A stretch of 64,000 bases of DNA from Sphingobacteriia bacterium (GTDB lineage Bacteria; Bacteroidota; Bacteroidia; Chitinophagales; Chitinophagaceae), in the NCBI GenBank assembly GCA_017304675.1, contig JAFKLS010000017.1, forward strand, positions 434,001 to 498,000, read 5' to 3'. This document shows, in pieces, positions 35,371-43,862 of this stretch (its first letter is position 1; every line of letters begins with the position of its first letter). The position numbers were made by a program, and so were the translations under genes. The notes under the pieces are model-generated. The model was not told the DNA's origin, did no database searches, and saw nothing but the letters and a program-made list of their open reading frames with translations.

Positions 35371-35378
35371 CAAAAATA
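35371..35378 (-). promoter_or_regulatory. Bacteroidota -7 element (TATTTTTG) of the act-cox cluster
   Basis: On the minus strand the bases are TATTTTTG, a perfect TAnnTTTG, 48 bases before the actA ATG. This is the best promoter candidate for the whole respiratory cluster. An upstream TTG at 35393-35395 is only 14 bases away, so the -33 is uncertain. Confidence 0.5.
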
Positions 35379-35560
35379 GTATACCAATCGTACAAAAAAG
35401 CATAATGCTGAAAATTTTTTTAGCCTTATCTGGCTTGCATTTTAGCCGATTGTTTGAAATTAATGATGATCTGTGTCATATAAGTGTAAACAAAATCGTT
35501 CGTAAAGAAGAAGAAGCTGTTAAATAAAAAAATCCGCAAAAAATAATTCATTTTTGAGGC

Positions 35561-36427
35561 ATGGCGAGTTTAAAACAAAAATGGAAAGTTGATCAAAAGC
35601 AGTTTATTCTCATCTTCCTCACTTTTGCATTAGGTGGCAGCCTATGCGGTTATAGTGGAAGAAAGCTTTTAAGCTTCACTGCTCTTGATAAAACCCTTTT
35701 GTATTATGTACTCTACGTTATACTCATCACTTTTTTGTGGCCAATTTGTGTTTTACTCATTAGCATACCGCTCGGGCAATTTTCTTTTTTCAAAAATTAT
35801 TTAATCAGGATGTATAACCGGCTCTTCAGGCCTGCACTTAAAAGTAAGCAGGATAAAAAAGTACAGCATTTAGCCATTTTTGCATCGGGCACAGGAACAA
35901 ACGCAGAAAAAATAATTGATCATTTTAAGGATCATCCTTTTATTAAAATAAGCCTGGTTGTTTGCAATAAACCAGATGCAGGTGTTTTGAATATTGCTTT
36001 GCAGCATTCCGTTCCTGCATTATTAATAGAAAAAGAACAATTTTTCAGGGGAAATGCTTACGTAGATGAGCTGAAATTGCGGGGAATAGATTTTATTGTG
36101 CTGGCAGGCTTTTTATGGAAACTGCCCCAAAAGCTTATAGAGGCCTATCCGCAAAAAATTATCAATATACACCCTGCCTTGCTGCCTAAGTACGGAGGCA
36201 AAGGCATGTATGGACATTTTGTACACGAAGCTGTAATTGCACATAAAGAAAAAGAAAGCGGTATTACCATTCATTATGTAAATGAGCACTTCGACGAGGG
36301 TGCCCCCATTTTTCAGGCAAAATGCAATGTAGATATTACAGATACGCCGGAAACGCTGGCCAAAAAAATTCATGTATTAGAACATGCACATTTTGCTCCG
36401 CAGATTGAAGCATTGCTTTCTAAATAA
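35561..36427 (+). CDS. purN: Phosphoribosylglycinamide formyltransferase with N-terminal membrane domain
   Basis: Residues 103-288 are PurN (GART), which formylates GAR with 10-formyl-THF in purine synthesis: FASGTGTNAEKIIDHF, the catalytic INIHPALLPKYGGKGMYG (Asn202, His204) and HFDEGAPIFQ (Asp245). Residues 1-95 are different: two hydrophobic helices (about 15-35 and 47-70) in a pattern like the small DUF6787-type membrane domain, ending GQFSFFKNYLIRMYNRLF. The reading frame is open through the junction, so this is a real fusion in the DNA. PurN is normally soluble and about 190 residues long. Divergent from actA. Confidence 0.88.
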   Translation: MASLKQKWKVDQKQFILIFLTFALGGSLCGYSGRKLLSFTALDKTLLYYVLYVILITFLWPICVLLISIPLGQFSFFKNYLIRMYNRLFRPALKSKQDKKVQHLAIFASGTGTNAEKIIDHFKDHPFIKISLVVCNKPDAGVLNIALQHSVPALLIEKEQFFRGNAYVDELKLRGIDFIVLAGFLWKLPQKLIEAYPQKIINIHPALLPKYGGKGMYGHFVHEAVIAHKEKESGITIHYVNEHFDEGAPIFQAKCNVDITDTPETLAKKIHVLEHAHFAPQIEALLSK

Positions 36428-36428
36428 C

Positions 36429-36638
36429 CTATTTCTTTTCTTTTTTGCAGGTATTAATGCCAAATGGTAAATACAAGGGGCAAAAACTGATAAAAGAGGT
36501 AAGCAAAAAAACAATGGCTAATACCAATAAAATTATGCCAGCCGTTCCTTCTAACGTTTTTGTTAAGAATAACATGGCAAAAAGAATGGCTACCAAAACC
36601 CTTATTGCCTTGTCGGCTGTTCCCATATTTTTTTTCAT
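36429..36638 (-). CDS. DUF2892 (YgaP-like) small membrane protein
   Basis: A 69-residue protein with two hydrophobic helices (about 11-30 and 34-55), and the pattern MKKNMGTADKAIRVLVAI at the start and FCPLYLPFGINTCKK at the end, which match the YgaP transmembrane domain family. Function in such stand-alone proteins is unknown. The ATG at 36638 is preferred. It converges with purN with only one base between stop codons. Confidence 0.8.
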   Translation of the reverse strand: MKKNMGTADKAIRVLVAILFAMLFLTKTLEGTAGIILLVLAIVFLLTSFISFCPLYLPFGINTCKKEKK

Positions 36639-36829
36639 AACAAAAATTTTTAAGTACGAGACCAAGCTATTCTAATAAACAGGCCGGTACAATGACTTTT
36701 GTCACAAACTGCTTTCTATTTAATAATTCAGTTGTGTTTTTAGCATACAAAAATTATTAAAAAATATAGTACCGCTACCCCTCTCGTATTAATTCCATAT
36801 GCAATCAATTAATGTAAATAAAAAATGAA

Positions 36830-36861
36830 TAGAGCCCTATCGGTAAATCAATAAGGCTCTA
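36830..36861. terminator. Possible terminator downstream of the PepSY-like gene
   Basis: TAGAGCC (36830-36836) pairs with GGCTCTA (36855-36861), with a further TAT/ATA inside. No long T run on either side, so the call is tentative. The region 36666-36879 holds nothing else I can name. Confidence 0.35.
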
Positions 36862-36879
36862 TCATCTGAAGCAGAATTA

Positions 36880-37299
36880 TTATTTAATAAATTTCCAGTC
36901 TTTATCAAAAAACAGTTCTTTCGATTTTTTATTGATCGTTATTTCTACTTCATACTCTTTTTTACCATCTGCTTTTTCAATACTATACACTTCTTTTATT
37001 GTAGCCAATGCATACTTTTCTTTAATTAAATTAACAGCGGCCGCAGGTATAGCACTTGCATCTATTTGCATTTCGGTTTCAACCCATTCTCCTTTTGTAT
37101 TAAAATTGGCAGAAGCTTTTTTGCCATTTATCGTAAACGCTGCCTCATATTCGGTTTTGCTCTCTTTCGCCCATTTTACATTCTGTGCATTGGGGAATTT
37201 TTGTTTAAAAGCATTTTCAACCGTTACAGGTATTTTTGTTTGTGCAGTAGTAACAAAAGCTATTGATATGAAGCTTAATAAAATGAATAATTTTTTCAT
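36880..37299 (-). CDS. Exported PepSY-like (DUF2874) protein
   Basis: A 139-residue periplasmic protein: signal peptide ending TTAQ, then a BLIP/PepSY-like domain. The repeated pattern NAFKQKFPNAQNVKWAKES, YEAAFTINGKKASANFNTKGEWVETEM and LIKEKYALATIKEV with KKEYEVEITINKKSKELFFDKDWKFIK is typical of DUF2874. The family is common in Bacteroidota and thought to bind or inhibit other proteins in the periplasm. Confidence 0.8.
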   Translation of the reverse strand: MKKLFILLSFISIAFVTTAQTKIPVTVENAFKQKFPNAQNVKWAKESKTEYEAAFTINGKKASANFNTKGEWVETEMQIDASAIPAAAVNLIKEKYALATIKEVYSIEKADGKKEYEVEITINKKSKELFFDKDWKFIK

Positions 37300-37395
37300 T
37301 TCAAATAAATATTTTAAATAATAATAATATGATTACATGAATAAAAACCTACCATCGGCTATGCCGATAAGATAGTTAAATACTGGAATGGTTAA

Positions 37396-37803
37396 TTAAC
37401 TGAGCGGAGGATGAAAAATACCCGGATGAAATTCTTGCGGGTGAAAGAATGAATTGAAAACAAACTTTTCTAATTTTACAGGAAGAGGTTGTGCAATATT
37501 TATTTCTGTAACTGGAAAATGAAATATAGCTCCTGACTCTATCTGAACAGAAGCATTTGCACCAACCGGTGGAACGGAATGTTTTAAAGGAAAATCGGTT
37601 TCTTCGTCTTGTTCAAAAGGATCTAAACCTGCTGTAAGGAGTTTTTCTCCAACAAATTCAAACACATTCATATTACCATCATCCATTAAAGACTGATAAT
37701 ACAATGTTTTGATGGATTGAACATCATCAAAATTAGCATAAGGCATTATCAATGTAGATAATAAAAATAAAAAACTAACAGGTATAAGCAATATTTGTTT
37801 CAA
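37396..37803 (-). CDS. Hypothetical exported protein
   Basis: A 135-residue protein I do not recognise. It has a signal peptide (MKQILLIPVSFLFLLSTLIMPY), an acidic middle (PFEQDEETDFPLKH) and a His/Pro-rich C-terminus (FFHPQEFHPGIFHPPLS), which could bind metal. The start is TTG at 37803. It lies alone between the PepSY-like gene and the TPR gene. A small exported protein of similar form lies at 63047-63334, but the sequences are not clearly related. Confidence 0.5.
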   Translation of the reverse strand: MKQILLIPVSFLFLLSTLIMPYANFDDVQSIKTLYYQSLMDDGNMNVFEFVGEKLLTAGLDPFEQDEETDFPLKHSVPPVGANASVQIESGAIFHFPVTEINIAQPLPVKLEKFVFNSFFHPQEFHPGIFHPPLS

Positions 37804-37866
37804 CAGGTTACGTTATTTCTGATACTGCCACTAAAATACAAAACAACTGAGCTAATAAACAGTTTA

Positions 37867-38520
37867 CTACCCCGGAATTCTGGAAATATATTTTTCAATT
37901 TCTTTAATTTGGTCTACCACCTGCTTTGTTGTAGGCTTACAGGCTTTTGCTTTTCTAAAAAAATCTTTAGCTGCTCTAAATTCTCTTTTGTTCATAAAAA
38001 TCTGGCACATGCTTAAGTAGGCAACAGCTTCGCTTTCCTTATCGGGTATACCGGCACGAATAGCTGCTCGAATATAGCTTTCGCCTTGCTTCAGATCTCC
38101 TCTTTGCATGGCCATCATTCCCAATTGCAACTTGTTAGCGCCTTCTGCTTCAGGCATTGGCGCACCCAGTTCGCTACTTTTCTTTAAATGTTTTTCTGCA
38201 GAATCGAAGTCCTGCTTCATCATAGCAAGGTTGCCTTTAATGGTAAAATAAGTAGAGCGGATAGGTTTATATAACAGACCAGGATACCATACACTGTTTA
38301 ATATTTTTTCTACCTCCTCAATATTTCCTGCTTCCATGGGTTCTTGTATTAAACGAAGCGGCCCTATAAAAAAGTGGGTAAACAGCCCTATTACACCAAT
38401 AAAGTATAAAGGAAAAGCAGGCCAGAAACCTGTGCCTGTTATATTTAAAACAGCGCCCAAGGCTACTGATAATAAACTAAGCGCAAAACGGTATTTAATA
38501 ATAAGATTGTAAAACTTCAT
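37867..38520 (-). CDS. Membrane-anchored TPR-repeat protein
   Basis: A 217-residue protein with two N-terminal membrane helices (about 9-27 and 32-52) and a cytoplasmic TPR-like region (about 60-210): VWYPGLLYKPIRSTYFTIKGNLAMMKQDFDSAEKHLKKSSELG and the repeat around QLGMMAMQRGDLKQGESYIRAAIRAG. TPR repeats bind other proteins. The ATG at 38520 is chosen over an upstream TTG or GTG. Function unknown. Confidence 0.72.
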   Translation of the reverse strand: MKFYNLIIKYRFALSLLSVALGAVLNITGTGFWPAFPLYFIGVIGLFTHFFIGPLRLIQEPMEAGNIEEVEKILNSVWYPGLLYKPIRSTYFTIKGNLAMMKQDFDSAEKHLKKSSELGAPMPEAEGANKLQLGMMAMQRGDLKQGESYIRAAIRAGIPDKESEAVAYLSMCQIFMNKREFRAAKDFFRKAKACKPTTKQVVDQIKEIEKYISRIPG

Positions 38521-38577
38521 ACACACCAATTAAAGGCGGCAAAGATAAAGGCATTATTATAACAGTAGCTGGCGATT

Positions 38578-39024
38578 CTAAAATTTATCATCATTTATCT
38601 CTATCCAATACCCGTCTGGGTCTTGTAGCCATAGCTGGTGAACACCGTCTGCCCTGGTGGTTATTGTATTACGGATACTCTTTGCATCCTGCCAATCAAT
38701 ATGGTTCTTTTTAAGTATCGCTGTAAAATCTGTTATGGAAGGCACACTGAAGCATGTATGATGTTCCCAGAAATATACTTTTTTTTCCTTTGCTCCTTCT
38801 ATAAGGTGCAGGGCTATGCCCGGTCCTGTTTTTAACCAAACATGTTTCCCATCGTGAAAGGGGTTGGTAATGGTATCTAACCCTATAATGTTTTGATAAA
38901 AAAGCTTGCTCGCCTGAAGGTTAGTTACAAACAAGGCCGTATGATTAATTCTTGTGTGTTGGGGTTGTGCTTCTGCAATTTGATACAGGAAGGTTGCCAG
39001 CAAAAGAAAAAATATTTTTCGCAT
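38578..39024 (-). CDS. Exported VOC/glyoxalase-like protein
   Basis: A 148-residue protein with a signal peptide (MRKIFFLLLATFLYQIAEAQ) and one vicinal-oxygen-chelate domain: INHTALFVTNLQASKLFYQNIIGL at the start, HTCFSVPS in the middle, and WLQDPDGYWIEINDD at the end, with the metal ligands His and Glu in the usual positions. Most VOC proteins are cytoplasmic, so periplasmic location is of note. It follows the type IX cargo gene after four bases. Confidence 0.82.
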   Translation of the reverse strand: MRKIFFLLLATFLYQIAEAQPQHTRINHTALFVTNLQASKLFYQNIIGLDTITNPFHDGKHVWLKTGPGIALHLIEGAKEKKVYFWEHHTCFSVPSITDFTAILKKNHIDWQDAKSIRNTITTRADGVHQLWLQDPDGYWIEINDDKF

Positions 39025-39028
39025 ACTA

Positions 39029-41179
39029 CTAAGGTAATAAGGAAACACTACCCGACACAATATCACCCGTTTTATTTAGCTTAATTACATAATAATAAGT
39101 GCCGAAAGGTAGTTTCTGATTTTTCATGCTGCCATCCCATGGCTTGGCATACCCGGTGGAATGGTACACTATCTGCCCATAACGATTAAACACGTCTATC
39201 GTACAATCGGCAAAGCGGGTTTGTAAATATTGTATCTCCCATGTATCATTAATACCATCTCCATTGGGCGAAAAAGCATTGGGAGGAGTAATAGTAGGTT
39301 CCTTCACAACTGCTTTCACAGAATCTACCGTAAAACAACCAATATTATCGGTTGCTTTTATATACAACTTTATGGTTGTATCTACGGCATAAGGCATTAT
39401 AACCGGCCTGGTTAATGCAGCATCGTACCAATAAGAATAACGTACTCCGTTAACCGGTATAAATGTTTTGGTAATATCTACTGTTTGCGGGAAAGTTACC
39501 GGCTGCGGACTGGTTGCCTGTAAAAGTGGGTTAGGGTTAACAATTACCTGAACAGGATGTACAACATTACAACCGTTAACACCATTTCCTTTAATATAGT
39601 ATGTTCCGCTCGATTGAATTCTTTTTGCATTGGTTACCAATTGTGTAGTAGCCGCATCTTCGTAATATTCAAACAAAAATTCACCGGGGTTGGTATTCGT
39701 TACTTTAGAAGCAGTTAAATCTACAAAGCCACAGGAGGTTTGATCATTAGCAGAAAAAATATACGGTGCAACAATTGTTGCAGCAATATTAATGGTAGCC
39801 GTGCAACCTTCCGGATCTTTGGCCAATATATAGTATACGCCTGAAACATCTATTTGTTGAGGTAACGGAACCGGCTTTGTTGCATCAATATCTTTCCAGT
39901 AACTATATTGATATGCAGAGCTGGCGCCATTAAGCAGGTTCAGATCTGTAAGATCAAATTTATCAGGAAGACATACAAGCACAGAATTTGTTTTGGCCGA
40001 TAAATTGGGAACAGGCTTAATAAATACACTAATGGGTTTTATTTCATTGCAGCCTGCTGCATTTTCAGCCTTTATATAATAGGTCCCCTGGCTCGTAACA
40101 TTTTTGGGGGTAGGAATATAATTCAGCCCCAAATTATCTAGAAAATAGGAAAATTTAAGCCCGGGTGTTGATCCTGTTATATACTTGGTCCTGGTTAAAT
40201 CTGCACCAAATGTTGCACAGCTGATTGCCGTATCCTGCAAGGCAAAACGGAAAGCATCCGGAGATTCTGTAATGGTTGTATATACAGTATCTAAACATCC
40301 ATATCCATCATAAGGAATCAGTTCCAATGCAAAAACAGTTCCGGCCGGTGGTGGCGGTTTAAGTGTAAGTGTGTTGGTGGTTCCAATAACATTTGTAAAT
40401 CCTGCATCGAACCATTTATATTCCTTAAAGCCAAAAGGAGCTGTTAAGGTTATTTGTTCTGCCCCGTTACAATACACGTTTCCTTCTATAGGCGAAGTAC
40501 AGTTTTCGTTTACGTCTAAATAGGCGTAACCAAAATGCCCTCCTTTAGTGCAGGCATTGGTTGTAAATTCCAGCCTAATGGTTTTACCGGCATATCCTAC
40601 CAATTTTATACTTACGGGAGACCAGGGTTTATAAAATACGTTTTGCCCTTTAGAAGATTGCTGAAACCCGGGCAGGTTACCCGAAGCCACAAAAGAAAAA
40701 GACGGGCAATTAATATACTTGCCAGCAGAAACATCAAACACATTGGCGGTAAACTTTGGTTGTTCAAAATCCTGGTGATTAGGATTTTCGAACACTACTG
40801 CATAATTATAAATAATGCTGAATACACTTTGATTAACGGGGATGGTGAACTCGTAGCTTACTCTCTCTGCGTGCTTTTGAGCACTCTCATCTCCCAGTTT
40901 TATGGAATAATTGCTGCCATTAGGACAATTTACAGGAAACCCTCCGTACAGATCTTTTTGCTGTGGAAAGCTGTTCTGCAAAATGGTATGCCGCCCCGCT
41001 ATGGGTAATGTAGGCTGTACATTAATAATGCCCTGTGCATCTACAAGGCCGGCATAACAAACCCAATTGGTAAAATCTCCATTCTCAAACCCTATATTGG
41101 CAGGACATTGGGCATTAAGTTTTAGCTGTATCATTGCTAATACAGTTAAACAGGCTATAATAAATTTAGTTTTCCGCAT
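39029..41179 (-). CDS. Secreted multidomain protein with type IX (type B) sorting domain
   Basis: A 716-residue secreted protein. The signal peptide ends LKLNAQ. The N-terminal part (CPANIGFENGDFTNWVCYAG, about 25-230) looks like a jelly-roll binding domain; several Ig-like repeats follow, each with TYYIKA or YYILA strands and Cys pairs. The C-terminal domain is the gliding-motility type: SPNGDGINDTWEIQYLQ, IDVFNRYGQIVYHS, PWDGSMKNQ, FGTYYYVI, ending SGSVSLLP. Export by the type IX system is expected. The function (adhesion or degradation) is open. Start is ATG 41179. Confidence 0.87.
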   Translation of the reverse strand: MRKTKFIIACLTVLAMIQLKLNAQCPANIGFENGDFTNWVCYAGLVDAQGIINVQPTLPIAGRHTILQNSFPQQKDLYGGFPVNCPNGSNYSIKLGDESAQKHAERVSYEFTIPVNQSVFSIIYNYAVVFENPNHQDFEQPKFTANVFDVSAGKYINCPSFSFVASGNLPGFQQSSKGQNVFYKPWSPVSIKLVGYAGKTIRLEFTTNACTKGGHFGYAYLDVNENCTSPIEGNVYCNGAEQITLTAPFGFKEYKWFDAGFTNVIGTTNTLTLKPPPPAGTVFALELIPYDGYGCLDTVYTTITESPDAFRFALQDTAISCATFGADLTRTKYITGSTPGLKFSYFLDNLGLNYIPTPKNVTSQGTYYIKAENAAGCNEIKPISVFIKPVPNLSAKTNSVLVCLPDKFDLTDLNLLNGASSAYQYSYWKDIDATKPVPLPQQIDVSGVYYILAKDPEGCTATINIAATIVAPYIFSANDQTSCGFVDLTASKVTNTNPGEFLFEYYEDAATTQLVTNAKRIQSSGTYYIKGNGVNGCNVVHPVQVIVNPNPLLQATSPQPVTFPQTVDITKTFIPVNGVRYSYWYDAALTRPVIMPYAVDTTIKLYIKATDNIGCFTVDSVKAVVKEPTITPPNAFSPNGDGINDTWEIQYLQTRFADCTIDVFNRYGQIVYHSTGYAKPWDGSMKNQKLPFGTYYYVIKLNKTGDIVSGSVSLLP

Positions 41180-41317
41180 CGCCGTTGTAAAATAGCTATT
41201 CTTTGAAAAGAATGACAAAAAATAGTGTGCATTTGTTTCAATATTTAAAAAAATCGGTGAAACAATAAAACTGAATCCACTAATTTCGCAACTCCTTTTC
41301 GTAGACCGCTTTTATTT

Positions 41318-41325
41318 TACCTTTG
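41318..41325 (+). promoter_or_regulatory. Bacteroidota -7 element (TACCTTTG) of tRNA-Arg
   Basis: TACCTTTG is a perfect TAnnTTTG, 50 bases before the tRNA 5' end, leaving a leader of about 45 bases for RNase P to remove. Confidence 0.45.
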
Positions 41326-41375
41326 AAAACAGGAAAATATAGCTGAAAAGAAAAGTTTGTTACAAGAAAAATAAT

Positions 41376-41447
41376 GGTCCCGTAGTTCAATGGATAGAAT
41401 AGAAGTTTCCTAAACTTTAGATACAAGTTCGATTCTTGTCGGGACTA
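41376..41447 (+). tRNA. tRNA-Arg (anticodon CCT)
   Basis: A normal cloverleaf: acceptor GGTCCCG/CGGGACT (first pair G-U), D arm GTTC/GAAT with GG in the loop, anticodon arm GAAGT-TTCCTAA-ACTTT with CCT at 41409-41411, four-base variable loop, and T arm ACAAG-TTCGATT-CTTGT; discriminator A at 41447. CCA is not encoded. It decodes AGG arginine codons. Confidence 0.93.
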
Positions 41448-41455
41448 CGAAAAAA

Positions 41456-41486
41456 CCGCTCTGATATGTAATCAGGGCGTTTTTTG
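41456..41486. terminator. Bidirectional terminator after tRNA-Arg
   Basis: CGCTCTGAT pairs with ATCAGGGCG (one G-U) around ATGTA, followed by TTTTTT on the plus strand; on the minus strand a T run also follows, so it can end the nos transcript from the other side. Confidence 0.8.
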
Positions 41487-41555
41487 TTTATGCAGAGGTC
41501 AATGAAATATATATTTTCTTTACTAAAATAAATTCATTACAAAGCATTCTTCCCA

Positions 41556-41930
41556 TTACTCCGTAGTTGTCTGCAATATTTTTATTTGCATTACCGTAGC
41601 AATACTATAGGCTCTTTGTTTAATTAGTTCTGCTTTTTCCCCTTCATATCTTTCATTCACCGCCTCATTAAATAAGAAAAGCCATCGTGCAAACCCTTCC
41701 TCAGAAAGCGGCATCATCATATGTACATGCCTATGAGCTTCCATAGGATTACCGGAATATGTTCCTGTGTAAAAAATAGCATTCTCCCAGAAATTAAACA
41801 TTATTTGGAGATGATTATCCCAATCTACTTTCTTAAAATAGTTTTTAAGTACCTCATCCGCCTTCACTTTTATGTAAAAAGCTGTTACCAGTAATTCAAT
41901 ATCCCTTCTGTTGGAAATATCTTTTTTCAT
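41556..41930 (-). CDS. Group III truncated hemoglobin
   Basis: A 124-residue 2-over-2 globin. The pattern RDIELLVTAFYIKVKADEVLKNYF (Phe/Tyr B9-B10), WDNHLQIMFNFWENAIFYTGTYSGNPMEAHRHVHMMM (proximal His near 68-72) and FARWLFLFNEAVNE is group III. These proteins bind O2 or NO and may detoxify NO. It is the last gene of the nos operon, 15 bp after the hemerythrin gene. ATG 41930 is chosen; a GTG two codons upstream is in frame. Confidence 0.9.
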   Translation of the reverse strand: MKKDISNRRDIELLVTAFYIKVKADEVLKNYFKKVDWDNHLQIMFNFWENAIFYTGTYSGNPMEAHRHVHMMMPLSEEGFARWLFLFNEAVNERYEGEKAELIKQRAYSIATVMQIKILQTTTE

Positions 41931-41945
41931 AATCACTTTTTTAGA

Positions 41946-42380
41946 TTAATGAATAATCATTTTTATTTTTTCCAAAACATCTTCGCTGCATCGCTCCTGT
42001 ATCAGCTCAAACAATACCCTTTCTTCTTTCCTGATATGCTGCTCTAAGTCTCTGCCCAGTTTATCCAGTTTTTCTTCAAGCGCCTGAGCAGTTTGCAGGG
42101 AAATAAACTGGTGCTCTAACAATACATGCTCAGCTCTTATTTCATTAAATAAGAGCAGCAACTCTTTATCACTTGTATTAATCAGCGCCAGCATTTTTTC
42201 TTCGGCTGTAAAGTGTTCCTTGAGTTTTACAGAAAACAATTCCAGTGCATAATCCGCTTTCTCTTTTATACGGGTAGGAAGCCCTCTATAAACAGGCGCT
42301 CCTTTCTGGATTAATCTTGATAAGATCAGTGCATCATGATGTTCCCGAGAAAAAGGGATCAAAGCTTCATGCCTTTTCAT
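41946..42380 (-). CDS. Hemerythrin HHE-domain protein
   Basis: A 144-residue all-helical di-iron protein. The ligands are visible in order: FSREHHDAL (His near 14), KLKEHFTAEEKML, RAEHVLLEHQF, and LEQHIRKEERVLF. Hemerythrin-like proteins bind O2, NO or act in iron-centre repair. It lies four bases after nosY and before the truncated hemoglobin, so it is probably part of the response to NO made during denitrification. The ATG at 42380 is chosen over longer in-frame starts that would overlap nosY. Confidence 0.85.
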   Translation of the reverse strand: MKRHEALIPFSREHHDALILSRLIQKGAPVYRGLPTRIKEKADYALELFSVKLKEHFTAEEKMLALINTSDKELLLLFNEIRAEHVLLEHQFISLQTAQALEEKLDKLGRDLEQHIRKEERVLFELIQERCSEDVLEKIKMIIH

Positions 42381-42384
42381 AATA

Positions 42385-43152
42385 TTACATATCTTTTTTA
42401 TTGAACCGTACAATTGAAATTACTACTGGTACAAAGATCCAAATAAGCATTACCAGTATAGAAGAGGCAAAGCCCCACGACGTACCGAAAAAATTTTTAA
42501 AAACAGCTCCGGTATATCCCATTAATGCAGATACATCCATTTTTAACAATACCAAAATCCTCCCCAGGTCAATTGGGTTTAACATACTTATGCCGATCAT
42601 TATTTTTTCCATCGGATAATCTGCAAACTGAAATTCAAGAAATAAAACCAGCCCATCAAACAACAAAGAAAAACACAACCACAACAAGATAACAATACCT
42701 ATTCCTTTAGCCTTATCTCTTGTAAGCAGTGTTGCCAGCATGGCAATGGCAATAAAAATAATTGTAAGCAAAACCCCTACTATTAAAATAGTTAGCCCAA
42801 CAGCAGTAGGCTCATAAATACAAACCGGGATGGCTACACCTAACAAAAAAGCAACTACCAGAGAAACCGTTAACCCGCTAAAAAGGCTTATCCAGATCTG
42901 TTTTCGTAATAAAGGCTGACTTACCAAAAGTTCAATAAACTCTGCACTGTTGTACACATAAATGGCTGAAAAAATGATACTGATTAACGGAACAATAATG
43001 AGTATTATGTTTAACAGCCCTAGTAACCCTTTTGAAGTATTGTCTTCTAAATTGAAAATACTGAAAGAAAAAACAAATAAGCATAAAGTGTACGCCAAAA
43101 CAATTTTGTTTCTAAGAATATCTGCAATTACATATTTAATTATTTTCTTCAT
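42385..43152 (-). CDS. nosY: ABC transporter permease NosY
   Basis: NosY is the membrane part of the NosDFY system required to build the CuZ centre of nitrous-oxide reductase. The 255-residue protein has six predicted helices and an N-terminal cytoplasmic start, MKKIIKYVIADILRNKIVLAYTL. Its start overlaps the nosF stop by four bases (ATGA). Identity rests on topology plus place in the operon. Confidence 0.9.
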   Translation of the reverse strand: MKKIIKYVIADILRNKIVLAYTLCLFVFSFSIFNLEDNTSKGLLGLLNIILIIVPLISIIFSAIYVYNSAEFIELLVSQPLLRKQIWISLFSGLTVSLVVAFLLGVAIPVCIYEPTAVGLTILIVGVLLTIIFIAIAMLATLLTRDKAKGIGIVILLWLCFSLLFDGLVLFLEFQFADYPMEKIMIGISMLNPIDLGRILVLLKMDVSALMGYTGAVFKNFFGTSWGFASSILVMLIWIFVPVVISIVRFNKKDM

Positions 43153-43862
43153 GCTTCCAAGGGATTGTTCATGATTTTGGAAATGGCTTTCGCCAATTTT
43201 TTTTCTCCTGTTTCTTCGTGCAGTTGTTCAACAGATTGATGAAAACGCAATACACCTTCCTGCATATACACTACTTCCGTTGCAAGTTCATCTAATTCGC
43301 TTAAGATGTGTGAAGTGATGATAACAAGTTTTCCTTTTTGCTTTTCTTTTTCAATTTTTTGTTTGAGTATTTCAGATGACACAGGATCGAGTCCCGCTGT
43401 AGGTTCATCTAATATCAATACTTCAGGATTGAACAAAAAAGCCAGGCATGCACTTACTTTCTGCCTTGTGCCGCCTGATAGTGTTCGCATTCTTTTTCCC
43501 AATAAATTTTTCATATTGAATGCTTCGAACAGGTCTTCATCCAATGCTGCGATGGAGCGCCGAATATCTTTCATCATATCTATCACTTGTCCAATGGTCA
43601 TATTATCCGGATAGCGGCCTATCTGCGGCATATAACCAATATTGGCCCTGTACATCCAATCGTTTTTAATATTCATTCCTTTAAAAAAGATAGTGCCTGA
43701 ATCGGGTACAACCATTCCTAAAACAGATTTTATTAAAGTTGTTTTACCGCTTCCGTTGGGGCCTATCAATGCAATACATTCGCAGGCATTAAAAGAAGCA
43801 GAAACTTCTTTTAACACTATGAGCTTACCAAACTGCTTCGATATATTTTTTATGCAGATCAT
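43149..43862 (-). CDS. nosF: ABC transporter ATP-binding protein NosF
   Basis: The ATPase of the NosDFY maturation complex, 237 residues. Walker A is GPNGSGKTTLIK, the signature is LSGGTRQKVSACLAFLFNP, and Walker B is VLILDEPTAGLDPVSSE, followed by the His switch TSHILSELDE. It supplies energy for delivery of a sulfur/copper compound to NosZ through NosD. TAATG overlap with nosD and ATGA overlap with nosY. Confidence 0.94.
   Translation of the reverse strand: MICIKNISKQFGKLIVLKEVSASFNACECIALIGPNGSGKTTLIKSVLGMVVPDSGTIFFKGMNIKNDWMYRANIGYMPQIGRYPDNMTIGQVIDMMKDIRRSIAALDEDLFEAFNMKNLLGKRMRTLSGGTRQKVSACLAFLFNPEVLILDEPTAGLDPVSSEILKQKIEKEKQKGKLVIITSHILSELDELATEVVYMQEGVLRFHQSVEQLHEETGEKKLAKAISKIMNNPLEA

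Noticed and set aside
35042-35527. 161-residue plus-strand frame over actA
   Set aside because: It is antisense to a well supported multiheme cytochrome gene, and its composition is that of a shadow frame.
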